Assembly (NCBI RefSeq): GCF_028765545.1
Contig: NZ_JARACP010000005.1
Location: forward strand, 1 to 64,000
DNA: 64,000 bases
Direction: 5' to 3'
Source of the DNA: Aliivibrio sp. S4MY1
Lineage (GTDB): Bacteria; Pseudomonadota; Gammaproteobacteria; Enterobacterales; Vibrionaceae
The notes beneath the pieces were generated by a model that saw only the letters and a list, made by a program, of their open reading frames with translations, was not told where the DNA came from and did not search any database. Positions 1 to 6,849 of the stretch are shown here, piece by piece. Every line of letters begins with the position of its first letter. The stretch's first letter is position 1. The position numbers and the translations under genes were made by a program.

Positions 1-192
1 CTAGAAGAGACTAAAAGACATATCTAAGACCCCAACCAATACTGCGCTTGCGCCACAGAAAACTTCCCCGCAGTAGCGCCCTGCGCGGTCGGGGTTAATC
101 CTGTTCGGCGCGCCGTTTTCAGGATAATTTACCAGATTACATCTTTTAGTTATCACAGCAACCTTGTTGCTTATATTAGGGTATATGCTCAT
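1..192 (-). CDS. Small unrecognised ORF in a GC-rich patch
   Basis: A 63-residue reading frame starts at the ATG at 190-192 and stops at 1-3. The same frame runs open upstream to 297, but that part only translates the iteron-like repeats and is unlikely to be coding. A GGGGTG stretch a few bases before the ATG could serve as ribosome binding site. The C-terminal half is encoded by DNA visibly richer in GC (about 30-130) than the surrounding AT-rich element. I do not recognise the product. It could be the tail of an older gene or a short conserved repeat-borne ORF rather than a functional gene. Confidence 0.3.
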   Translation of the reverse strand: MSIYPNISNKVAVITKRCNLVNYPENGAPNRINPDRAGRYCGEVFCGASAVLVGVLDMSFSLF

Positions 193-384
193 TTCACCCC
201 AAGCATTGGTACCCATACCATGGTATATGCTAATAGAAAGAGCATATACCAAGCATATACCAGCATATACCAACATATACCAACAATAAGTGAGCATATA
301 CCAGCAAGTACCACAGCATATACCAGCAAGTACCGTTTTAATTCAGCATATGATGATATTGTTGAGCATATACCGGCATATATC
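180..384. repeat. Iteron-like repeat cluster, core GCATATACC
   Basis: The 9-mer GCATATACC or its complement occurs at about 180-188 and 222-230 (inverted) and at 242-250, 253-261, 263-271, 294-302, 316-324 and 366-374 (direct). Degenerate copies lie near 273, 304, 326, 346 and 376. Several neighbouring copies are spaced 10-11 bp, so they face the same side of the helix. The cluster ends about 60 bp before a small helix-turn-helix gene at 444. It could be an operator array for that protein or replication iterons of an excised or plasmid form. The choice between these is inference. Confidence 0.75.
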
Positions 385-443
385 GAGACCTCCTATAAGC
401 CTCTATAAATAAGTATATTAGTTATAAAAAAGGTAAGAGTTCT

Positions 444-638
444 ATGGATGTTAGTAAACTAAAGCAAACAAGAATTACAGGAAGACCAATCCGAATCAGT
501 AAAGAAGATAAGAAGAAAATTATTCAATTGGTATTAGATGGGTACACGCAACAATCTGTCGGAGATTTTGTTGGTGTCTCTCAAGGAAGAGTTAGTCAAA
601 TAATGAGAGACTACCGAAATGGTGATTTAGTTCTATGA
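444..638 (+). CDS. Small helix-turn-helix DNA-binding protein
   Basis: The product has 64 residues. A basic N-terminus is followed by a clear helix-turn-helix at about residues 25-57: the helix ending YTQQSVGDFVGV, then the recognition segment SQGRVSQIMRDY. This resembles the DNA-binding end of resolvases or small Cro-type regulators. An AGGTAAGAG stretch before the ATG is a plausible ribosome binding site. The gene follows the GCATATACC repeat cluster directly, so those repeats are the obvious candidate binding sites (inference). A terminator follows at once, so it is probably transcribed alone. It may control expression or copy number of the integrated element. Confidence 0.6.
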   Translation: MDVSKLKQTRITGRPIRISKEDKKKIIQLVLDGYTQQSVGDFVGVSQGRVSQIMRDYRNGDLVL

Positions 639-653
639 CCGAATTTCTCGCAT

Positions 654-683
654 AAAAAAAGCCCATTGCGAGTGGGCTTTTTA
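654..683. terminator. Rho-independent terminator
   Basis: A hairpin with arms AGCCCA and TGGGCT is flanked by an A-run and followed by a T-run, just after the HTH gene at 638. It could work on both strands. Confidence 0.7.
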
Positions 684-701
684 ATTAAGAAAAACATCTA
701 A

Positions 702-788
702 ATGAAAACAACATTAATGAAAGTAACTATTTTAATGATTATTACTATTTTATTTATAGTAATAATATCATTGATTTCTCCATATTAA
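702..788 (+). CDS. Possible 28-residue membrane peptide
   Basis: A short reading frame from ATG at 702 to TAA at 786-788 encodes a 28-residue peptide. After a short N-terminus with two lysines it is almost entirely hydrophobic (Ile, Leu, Val, Met, Phe), enough for one membrane span. It sits 13 bp before the ATG of the next gene and may be co-transcribed with it. The ribosome binding site is weak. Short single-span peptides of this kind occur as type I toxins or small regulatory membrane proteins, but nothing here shows an antisense antitoxin. Confidence 0.3.
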   Translation: MKTTLMKVTILMIITILFIVIISLISPY

Positions 789-801
789 ACAAGGAAAAAA
801 C

Positions 802-1893
802 ATGAAAATTACTATTTTTAACAACAACGTTTCTGGAACACCAGAGTTTAAAGTAAATTTATCAAATAAAGCTAAGCAAAATTATTCAAAGGTCTGCACT
901 GTATCTTTGCAAGATAATATTGCAGGAAACCACAACAGCATTGCAAAGCAATGTTGTTTGAATTCAAACATCAGAAGCACATCAAACATAATTAGGAACA
1001 CACTTTATGAGTATGATTTTATTGGTGCTATTAAAGGTTATCTTGTTGCTTATAATACAGCATCAAAGATATTAATGACTTACGATATAAAAAACAAAAC
1101 AATTTACTGCATTAAAACTACTCATTTTTCTAGTTGGGAAAGTGATGTTAATACTCATAAAAAATCGTTTAGTTATTTTGGTACTGAAGCGTTAGAGTTT
1201 AGCATCCGTACTAACTATAAAAAAATCATTACAGCGTTAGATTCATCAATTAAATTAACCGAGTTAGATGAAGTAGACAAAATTATAGACCAAAGAATTA
1301 ACGAGCATGCTTCATTGTATAAACATCAAATAAATGAACTGAAAAGAAAACTTGAAGAACGTGACAATGAAATTGCTAGCTTGAAAAAAAAATTAGATAG
1401 TAAGGAGAATAATGTGAAATACGAACAACTATTTTTGGAAGAACTCAATGAACTAAAGAATGAGAACATTCGACTATCAGAGATAGAAAACAAAGCTCTT
1501 GATTTGTTCAGTAAAACAAAAGAGCTTGGATTTGGTTCTTTTACTGAGTCACTTGATTTTGTTGAAGAAAAACTAAAAACAAGGTTTGAAGTAATTAGTT
1601 CTATCGATAGTGAAAGCACTTCTGTTGAAGAGCCTACCTTTGACACAAATACAGATGTTTGTCGAATAAAAAAGGACATTAAACTTGTTAAAGAAACTTA
1701 CGAGAAAATTATTGATACAAAAGACAACTTAGATTTCAGTGAAACCGATTTAATAGAAAGTTATAAAACCATCCATGAAATAGCTCTATCAAATGATTTA
1801 GCGACTCCACTTTGTCATGTAAAAACAAAAACAAAAGAAACTGTTCACTGGATTGTTTCATCTCTTATAGATAAAGCAAAACTAGTCGCGTAA
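802..1893 (+). CDS. Unrecognised protein with central coiled coil
   Basis: The product has 363 residues and I do not recognise its family. The first about 160 residues are a mixed, lysine- and asparagine-rich domain. Residues about 165-240 are strongly charged with heptad-like leucines, as in a long coiled coil. The C-terminal about 100 residues look helical. The start is well supported: AAGGAAAA lies just before the ATG. It is followed 31 bp downstream by another unknown gene on the same strand. The base composition is very AT-rich, like the rest of the element. A structural or partition-like role is conceivable but unsupported. Confidence 0.55.
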   Translation: MKITIFNNNVSGTPEFKVNLSNKAKQNYSKVCTVSLQDNIAGNHNSIAKQCCLNSNIRSTSNIIRNTLYEYDFIGAIKGYLVAYNTASKILMTYDIKNKTIYCIKTTHFSSWESDVNTHKKSFSYFGTEALEFSIRTNYKKIITALDSSIKLTELDEVDKIIDQRINEHASLYKHQINELKRKLEERDNEIASLKKKLDSKENNVKYEQLFLEELNELKNENIRLSEIENKALDLFSKTKELGFGSFTESLDFVEEKLKTRFEVISSIDSESTSVEEPTFDTNTDVCRIKKDIKLVKETYEKIIDTKDNLDFSETDLIESYKTIHEIALSNDLATPLCHVKTKTKETVHWIVSSLIDKAKLVA

Positions 1894-1924
1894 AGATTTA
1901 CAACTAATCAATCAGGTATATTGA

Positions 1925-2329
1925 ATGAACTTTGATAACGTAATTATTGCCACTAAACCAAACGGAGCACTTGAATTAGTACCATATGTAGTGCATCAGC
2001 ATAAAAAGGTTTGCCGAAAAACTAGAACCGTTTTAGAAATAAAAAGCGTCCCCAAAATACCATCACATTGGTTAATATCTCGCTTTGGAAAACACCACAT
2101 TCCAATGAAAGGAAAACTAATTGGGAGATATGTTGAAAAAGTAAGTTCAGCAAAACTATTTCAGTACATCAGAGGACGCACTACTACAGGATTGGAAAAT
2201 ACTTTGAAAGATTGGGAGTTTACTGTCGTACCAATTAATGAAGTAAACGACTACCTAAATGTTTCTCAGCTGAATAGTGAAACTCTACAACACCTAAACG
2301 AGATAGCAAATTCTCACAGAAGCAATTAG
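1925..2329 (+). CDS. Unrecognised 134-residue protein
   Basis: A compact basic protein follows the 363-residue gene by 31 bp and is probably co-transcribed with it. The central part is rich in Lys, Arg and His (for example HQHKKVCRKTRT), which suggests nucleic-acid contact, but no family is recognised. The ribosome binding site (CAGGT upstream of the ATG) is weak, consistent with translation coupled to the gene before. It ends close to a 19-bp sequence that recurs about 1 kb downstream. Confidence 0.5.
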   Translation: MNFDNVIIATKPNGALELVPYVVHQHKKVCRKTRTVLEIKSVPKIPSHWLISRFGKHHIPMKGKLIGRYVEKVSSAKLFQYIRGRTTTGLENTLKDWEFTVVPINEVNDYLNVSQLNSETLQHLNEIANSHRSN

Positions 2330-2332
2330 CTC

Positions 2333-2351
2333 TTTATAATCAATAGCTTAT
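2333..2351 (+). repeat. Left copy of a direct repeat (partner at 3321-3340)
   Basis: The block TTTATA(A)ATCAATAGCTTAT occurs here and at 3321-3340, the second copy having one extra A. The two copies flank a segment of about 970 bp that contains the dyad at 2541-2588 and the tyrosine recombinase gene. This arrangement suggests that the segment is, or once was, a separate cassette. Confidence 0.5.
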
Positions 2352-2540
2352 AGTAAATCCCCAAGATTCGTTCGTTCATTGAAAAACATCAATTAAATCA
2401 TTAAATATCAATAACATACAACATTTTTGATTATATTATAAACACTCCAGATTTCACGAAACCAGTTTTTGTATATGAATACTAAGAACTTTCACCAGAG
2501 TTCACGGTAGCAATTCCGACGAAGCGCTATCACAAATTGT

Positions 2541-2588
2541 GTTGATTTTAACTACACAATTTGTATATTTTGTATAGTTAAAATCAAC
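2541..2588. repeat. Perfect 14-bp inverted repeat upstream of recombinase
   Basis: The arms are GTTGATTTTAACTA (2541-2554) and its exact complement (2575-2588), separated by 20 bp. Within and beside it lie ACAAATTGTG / CACAATTTGT elements, giving nested symmetry. It lies about 50 bp before the tyrosine recombinase start. Such a dyad may be a recombinase binding site or an autoregulatory operator. Confidence 0.65.
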
Positions 2589-2640
2589 AAACAATGTACA
2601 TGGTGGACTGGCTGTTTAAGATATCCAAAAAGGAGAATCT

Positions 2641-3183
2641 ATGGCATCCGTATCAGCAGTTGTATCAAAACAACAAATCGACACTATCTCATCCAAGTTA
2701 CGTGCGTACGGACAACAGTACCAAGATGTCTGGGACTTAGGTATCCAACTAGCTTTGAGAATATCTGACCTACTAAACATACGGTACGAAGACATCAGGC
2801 ACAACAGACTTCGCATCGTAGAAGCAAAAACACAAAAAGTTGTCAACGTGCTGCTAAACGAGAAATCGCTACAAATCATCTCAAGACGACGTAATGATTT
2901 CCCAAAAGACGTATATCTGTTTCAGTCACATCATAAAAATGTAAGTGGTACGAAACCACTCACAAGGATTGCAGTGTACAAAACATTCCGTGTTGTGGGT
3001 GATGACATTGGAATATCGCTTGGCACCCACTCCATGAGAAAAACACGAGGCTACTTTGTGTACCGTGAATTTGGAATTGGTGAAACAATGCGAATGCTCA
3101 ACCACTCAAAAGAAGCAGTAACACTTCGATACATCGGAATCACACAACAACGAATGGATGAAGTTAGTAGTATGGAACTATAA
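2641..3183 (+). CDS. Short tyrosine recombinase
   Basis: The 180-residue protein is essentially only the catalytic domain of a tyrosine (phage-integrase family) recombinase. The catalytic set is visible: Arg40 in the LALRISDLL box, Lys in the EAKTQK beta-hairpin (about residue 63-66), His130 and Arg133 in GTHSMRKTRGY, His155 in MLNHS, and nucleophile Tyr164 in TLRYIGI. Full integrases are usually 300-400 residues; this is the size of FimB/FimE-type invertases, which lack the separate arm-binding domain. The start is set by AAGGAG just before ATG. A perfect dyad lies upstream, and direct repeats flank the gene. Which sites it recombines is unknown. Confidence 0.85.
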   Translation: MASVSAVVSKQQIDTISSKLRAYGQQYQDVWDLGIQLALRISDLLNIRYEDIRHNRLRIVEAKTQKVVNVLLNEKSLQIISRRRNDFPKDVYLFQSHHKNVSGTKPLTRIAVYKTFRVVGDDIGISLGTHSMRKTRGYFVYREFGIGETMRMLNHSKEAVTLRYIGITQQRMDEVSSMEL

Positions 3184-3405
3184 GAGACACTTTAACTTCG
3201 TATGTATGAATTATCATATTTTTGCATTAGAAGTGACTAAAGATATACACCAAAAACGAGCACTTTTCATAAACACCTTTAAAATCAACCACTTACATAG
3301 CTTTATGCTTGTATAAATTGTTTATAAATCAATAGCTTATGTTGTTTTGTTTAAAGCACGTTTTCTTGAATTATTATATTTCTAGAAATTGAAGTTGAGA
3401 ATATT
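3184..3405. other. Intergenic region with right copy of the direct repeat
   Basis: The region is AT-rich and has no convincing gene. The second copy of the TTTATAAATCAATAGCTTAT repeat lies at 3321-3340. It is probably the promoter region of the HNH-type gene downstream. Confidence 0.4.
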
Positions 3406-4458
3406 ATGATAAGACGAGTGAAAATGGTACGTTCTGAAGTACCTGCTCTAAATGAGCGTGAATTTACTAAGTATATTAGATTCGTTAATCGAAATCGTAC
3501 AAAAGAGAAAGGCGAACTACATCACACGTTTCCGTCAGCACTATCTAGAACATCTAAACGATATGATGACAAAACCGATTTCGTGTTTGATATAGATGCT
3601 GACTCGTTTGATTTGAAGAATCTGTCGTACCAGAACCATCTAATCGCACATGAAATGTTGGCACATTCTACTGGTCATAAATCTATGTGGTCTGCTTTCT
3701 GGTTGATGCTCAATCAGAACAAAAGTATCTATGAAACGAATGGAATTGAAGTCTGTGCCGATCTTTATGCAACTGCGAAAGCCAATTTTAGTGAAATCGT
3801 GTCTGGGCAAAACCGCCGAGCTGTACAGAATGGGACGCATCACTTGTTAACAGAACCATGGAACAATCCAAGTACGTTGAAATCAAAGAATGGTAGATTA
3901 ATGTGGATGTTAATGGAACAACTACATCAACTATGGATACTTAACAAACAACCAAAGCGTGTGAAGTTCAATTATGTGGTTTATACAGTGTTCGGCTTTA
4001 AAGTACGAACGGACGCATTAGTGGATGTATTTGAGAACCGATACGAAGAAATGTTAGCAAAATATTGTGATTGGAAGTCTAATTGGACGCATTCTGAAAT
4101 TGAAACGTATCAGAAGTACCAAAATATTGAACTAAAATCCAATGTATACGAAAAACTGTTCCAACCACCATGGAATACTTTAGCACGGAAAAATCCAAAC
4201 AGCATGGAACTGTGGCACCAGCTCCCAACTATGCACGAACTATGGCAATCTTCTGGACGACCTACATATCGTAAATTCAACAGAATAGTACTACAAAGTA
4301 TTGGAATAGAAGCACGCACAGACAGCATGATTAAGTGGTTCAACAAACCTGATGAAGAACTATCAACATTGTTCGAACATTACGAACTGTGGAAACAGAA
4401 TAACTTCCAGTCGCCCCATAAGCATCCCAACCCACTAATCAATATATCCAATCACTAA
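3406..4458 (+). CDS. HNH-type nuclease-like protein with duplicated C-terminal module
   Basis: The product has 350 residues. The N-terminal part carries an HNH-like signature: the pair His39-His40 in ELHHTFPSAL, then LKNLSYQNHLIAHEML (His78, His82), matching the spacing seen in phage and intron homing HNH enzymes. Around residues 133-150 a GQNRR...NGTHH stretch resembles the short modular motifs of phage homing endonucleases. The C-terminal part contains two related modules of about 100 residues, from about 151 and 252, sharing the pattern W-N...LW...LW...FN...RTD...WK. These may be DNA-binding repeats. ATG 3424 is a possible alternative start. It is probably a mobile endonuclease or element-borne defence protein (inference). 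Confidence 0.6.
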   Translation: MIRRVKMVRSEVPALNEREFTKYIRFVNRNRTKEKGELHHTFPSALSRTSKRYDDKTDFVFDIDADSFDLKNLSYQNHLIAHEMLAHSTGHKSMWSAFWLMLNQNKSIYETNGIEVCADLYATAKANFSEIVSGQNRRAVQNGTHHLLTEPWNNPSTLKSKNGRLMWMLMEQLHQLWILNKQPKRVKFNYVVYTVFGFKVRTDALVDVFENRYEEMLAKYCDWKSNWTHSEIETYQKYQNIELKSNVYEKLFQPPWNTLARKNPNSMELWHQLPTMHELWQSSGRPTYRKFNRIVLQSIGIEARTDSMIKWFNKPDEELSTLFEHYELWKQNNFQSPHKHPNPLINISNH

Positions 4459-4500
4459 ATACCAAAAAAGAGCCACAGGGCTGTTTCAGGTGTTTCTGAA

Positions 4501-4809
4501 CTACTTACTACGCTCTAACCGACAGTTCTTCACGAATTCCACTGCATTTAGTTCGTCCACGATAGCTTCTGGGTCAGATTTACTCAAATCAAAGTATTCA
4601 TAAACACTGGGAAGCTCCGAAACCACAGTTCCAGCTTCCACTAAATCCAGTCTTACTCTAGTCCAATCGGCAATTTCTGAATCCGTGACACCGTTTTTTC
4701 GTGCAATAGACACATCTGATGCAGTTCCAGCAGATACTAAAAAATCAGTACAATTCCATTCTACTGATTTGTCTTTGTTAGGCTTATTCTTTACATGACG
4801 ACTAAGCAT
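4501..4809 (-). CDS. Unrecognised 102-residue protein
   Basis: The product is a small protein of unknown family. Residues about 38-60 (RKNGVTDSEIADWTRVRL) look like a helix-turn-helix. The start overlaps the end of the preceding minus-strand gene by 8 bp, so the two are translationally coupled. It converges with the HNH-type gene across a weak hairpin near 4466-4482 (AGCC/GGCT plus a T-run on the minus strand). A phage-packaging or regulatory role is possible but not shown. Confidence 0.5.
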   Translation of the reverse strand: MLSRHVKNKPNKDKSVEWNCTDFLVSAGTASDVSIARKNGVTDSEIADWTRVRLDLVEAGTVVSELPSVYEYFDLSKSDPEAIVDELNAVEFVKNCRLERSK

Positions 4810-5176
4810 CCTCTTTCTCCTCGTAATACGAACTAATCATTTCTTCTAACTCAGACGTGCTCATCCTACGAGTCAATTCACCAAACGCCAGTTTGAGCTC
4901 TAAGCTTTCGTTCTTTAATTCGTTCTGTACTTCTGCTAAATAGATGCTGTTACTGTGAGTGATGTGCTTATCTGTAATACGCAGGATCACTTCGTTACGG
5001 ATCTCATCGCCGTACTTCCCATCAACGATCTCATGAAAAACTTCGGCCACTTTACTACTCATATCATCCGTTAGTAGCAGCTCATCTAGCTTCTTGTTGA
5101 AAAGTGTCTTTTTACTTTTACCACGTTTGCTTTTAGCGCCAGCCAGTGATGCTGAAGTGGAATTAAATTTACCCAT
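4802..5176 (-). CDS. Unrecognised protein with basic N-terminus
   Basis: The product has 124 residues. Its first about 25 residues are rich in Ser, Lys and Gly (GAKSKRGKSKKT), a type of tail seen at the N-termini of some phage small-terminase and DNA-binding proteins. The rest is acidic and helical, ending in EEKEDA. GGGAG upstream of ATG gives a good ribosome binding site. It is the first gene of a two-gene unit with the 102-residue gene. A terminase-small-subunit relation is only a resemblance; no large terminase is in view. Confidence 0.5.
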   Translation of the reverse strand: MGKFNSTSASLAGAKSKRGKSKKTLFNKKLDELLLTDDMSSKVAEVFHEIVDGKYGDEIRNEVILRITDKHITHSNSIYLAEVQNELKNESLELKLAFGELTRRMSTSELEEMISSYYEEKEDA

Positions 5177-5283
5177 AACATACTCCCGTTATTTACGTTA
5201 CTTTCTTCGTTATATAGGAGTATTTATCTAAAAGTGGCCGTGGTACGCACAGGTGTGTTCTGGAGTGTTTTTGGTCATAAAAA

Positions 5284-5301
5284 AAGGAGCCGAAGCTCCT
5301 T
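5284..5301 (-). terminator. Terminator of the 117-residue gene
   Basis: Arms AAGGAGC and GCTCCTT with a CGAA loop are followed by a T-run on the minus strand. The same hairpin recurs at 5866-5883. Confidence 0.75.
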
Positions 5302-5315
5302 TGTAGAATTCAAAT

Positions 5316-5669
5316 TCAATCTAGAAATCTGAAAATCTCTGCTGAGTTGCAGTGTTCTCTTAATGTGTAATATCGGTCTATGAAGAACTCGCACAGCACG
5401 TTGTTTGTACCATGATAGTGCCATGCTAATTGATTGTACGTGTACATCGTAATTGCCAATCCAGCAATCTTCTCATCCACAGTTTCTTCAAAGTAATTAT
5501 TTGGATTAAATAAAACACATTCTCCGATGTGGGGATATGCATACCAGACATCTTCTATTTCTTCAAAGTTCCATGAACCGCCATCATAGTCCTTGATGTA
5601 TTTACTCGCGAAGTTGTAGATGTTGCTTTCTAAAATTAGATAAGCTGTTGGTGCCATTTTGTGAAACAT
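5316..5669 (-). CDS. Unrecognised 117-residue protein
   Basis: The product is a small acidic protein rich in Tyr and Trp, with many aromatic residues in a mixed alpha/beta pattern. No family is recognised. The start is supported by GAGAGA before the ATG. It is a single-gene unit: a dyad operator candidate lies upstream (5692-5711) and a terminator lies right after the stop. It is typical of an accessory gene carried by an integrated element. Confidence 0.5.
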   Translation of the reverse strand: MFHKMAPTAYLILESNIYNFASKYIKDYDGGSWNFEEIEDVWYAYPHIGECVLFNPNNYFEETVDEKIAGLAITMYTYNQLAWHYHGTNNVLCEFFIDRYYTLREHCNSAEIFRFLD

Positions 5670-5691
5670 AGTATCTCTCGTTAATTAAAGA

Positions 5692-5711
5692 TACTGTAAT
5701 TTTATACAGTA
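5692..5711. promoter_or_regulatory. Operator-like dyad
   Basis: TACTGTA and TACAGTA are separated by 6 bp, 23 bp upstream of the start of the 117-residue gene. A further GTAACTGTAC follows at about 5717. It is a plausible repressor site. Confidence 0.4.
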
Positions 5712-5991
5712 ATTTTGTAACTGTACACAAATCGTACACGTATTGTTGTGTACTGAAAATGGGCTTCTGGGGGACGTTCTGTGGTGCTTTTAGATATTAT
5801 GTATGTGTTATATCAAATAACGTATTTGGAAGTGGCTAGGTGCTTCTGGGGAGTTGGATAATAAAAAGGAGCCGAAGCTCCTTATTTGATTGATTTTTCA
5901 TTATATACAACATCATCGTGATGCATAATTTCACTGTCTTCAATTTATCTTTTTCATTCGTTTTATCATGTTGTAGATAATCGTTAGCGAC
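5712..5991. other. Intergenic region between minus-strand units
   Basis: No convincing gene is seen. The stretch contains the upstream region of the 117-residue gene, a terminator at 5866-5883, and the lower arm of a hairpin that begins at 5987. Confidence 0.4.
5866..5883 (-). terminator. Rho-independent terminator
   Basis: The hairpin is the same as at 5284-5301 (AAGGAGC, CGAA loop, GCTCCTT) with T-run on the minus strand. It closes the unit of the frameshifted gene at 5992-6247. Confidence 0.7.
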
Positions 5992-6029
5992 TTAAACAGA
6001 CTGGAGTCTGACAGCGCTGTTTAAGTCGC
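5987..6029. repeat. 13-bp perfect inverted repeat
   Basis: Arms GCGACTTAAACAG (5987-5999) and its complement (6017-6029) enclose 17 bp. It overlaps the 3' end of the frameshifted gene on the minus strand. It is not followed by a T-run, so it is not a standard terminator. Confidence 0.6.
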
Positions 6030-6247
6030 AACCGAATTGCCGATAACCATATTCCAACAACAAGATGTGTAGCTCTTTGTAGGACATAACAATACGTTCA
6101 TCAACAAAGCAAAGTCCGTTTTTCGAAGTCAATTACTTTATGTAAGCCACTCACACCATCAGTACCATCATCAGTACCATCATCAGTACCATCATCATCG
6201 AAATACATATCTTCTTCAACTAACACACAATATTCTTTTAAGTTCAT
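5992..6247 (-). pseudogene. Small gene with a frameshift and a DDGT repeat
   Basis: A minus-strand frame starts at ATG 6245-6247 with a strong AGAGAGG ribosome binding site and runs 48 codons to TGA at 6101-6103. If one T of the plus-strand run 6119-6123 is removed, the frame continues through a protein-like sequence (GLCFVDERIVMSYKELH...) to a TAA at 5992-5994, about 84 residues in all. The N-terminal part contains the 12-bp unit GATGATGGTACT three times, giving an acidic DDGT repeat. Either the gene is inactivated, or it uses a programmed shift, or the run is a sequencing error. The family is not recognised. Confidence 0.5.
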
Positions 6248-6367
6248 TAAAGCCTCTCTTTTAGCACACACCACCCCTTAACTGAAAGCGAAAAAGCATA
6301 CCAACCACAAATATGTTACATAATGTGTCATTGGATTTAGTTAAATAACAACAAAAGGAGAACTAAA

Positions 6368-6628
6368 ATGAATGAACGACAAATTAAAGACTATTTTGCA
6401 CTGTTAGAACACGCTGATTTAGATAAGTTATCTGAACGAGAAACGGACGAAACTGTTATGACGTTTCTAGAAAAAGTGGATGTGGATAAACTTAGTAAGT
6501 CAGTTGATGGGGAAATTTCTAAAGTGATAAAGTATTTCGAAAATATTGTGGATGTAACTGAGATTGAAGAAGCGAAAATCGAGTGGTTAAAGTTATGTTT
6601 ACTGAAGCATAAGTTGGATAAGTTATGA
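6368..6628 (+). CDS. Small acidic helical protein
   Basis: The product has 86 residues, highly charged and acidic, and apparently all helical, with a repeating D-x-D-K-L-S pattern. A strong AAAGGAG lies before the ATG. It overlaps the next gene by 4 bp (ATGA), so the pair is translationally coupled. No family is recognised. Small acidic proteins in mobile elements often act as antirestriction or DNA-mimic proteins, but nothing here proves it. Confidence 0.55.
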   Translation: MNERQIKDYFALLEHADLDKLSERETDETVMTFLEKVDVDKLSKSVDGEISKVIKYFENIVDVTEIEEAKIEWLKLCLLKHKLDKL

Positions 6629-6819
6629 ACTATTTCGAATACAAGACTTCGTTGAAGTACATCAACAAGCAAATTAATGCGTTAAGTGAATTTGTTTCAG
6701 TTAATGAGCTATGGAATTACGATTCCCAATTAGGTGATGATATTGATATAGTGGACGATAAGCTTGATATATTGTGGAAAGACCTGCATTTGTGGAAAGC
6801 TAGATTAGAATTAGTTTAA
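6625..6819 (+). CDS. Small protein coupled to the preceding gene
   Basis: The product has 64 residues, acidic and helical, with four Trp residues. It starts within the stop of the preceding 86-residue gene and ends right before a terminator, so the two form a closed two-gene unit. The family is not recognised. The pair arrangement would fit a toxin-antitoxin or two-subunit accessory protein, which is inference only. Confidence 0.5.
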   Translation: MNYFEYKTSLKYINKQINALSEFVSVNELWNYDSQLGDDIDIVDDKLDILWKDLHLWKARLELV

Positions 6820-6846
6820 TGGGAAGCTGTTGCTTCCCATTTTTGT
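6819..6846. terminator. Bidirectional terminator
   Basis: Arms GGGAAGC and GCTTCCC have a 4-nt loop and a T-run on the plus strand. It separates the 64-residue gene from the convergent serine integrase. Confidence 0.75.
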
Positions 6847-6849
6847 TAA

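Larger units (their letters stand above)
2330..2640. other. Intergenic region before the tyrosine recombinase
   Basis: This stretch holds the left direct repeat (2333-2351), a short CACAAATTGTG palindrome near 2531-2541, and a large dyad at 2541-2588. A good ribosome binding site (AAGGAG) precedes the ATG at 2641. No coding frame is convincing. It is the likely promoter/operator region of the recombinase. Confidence 0.5.

Noticed and set aside
220..408. Open frame across the repeat cluster on the plus strand
   Set aside because: It only translates the GCATATACC repeats and has no ribosome binding site.
5987..6029. Integron attC site
   Set aside because: The outer bases read GTT...AAC, not the RYYYAAC...GTTRRRY order of attC, and no integron integrase is nearby.
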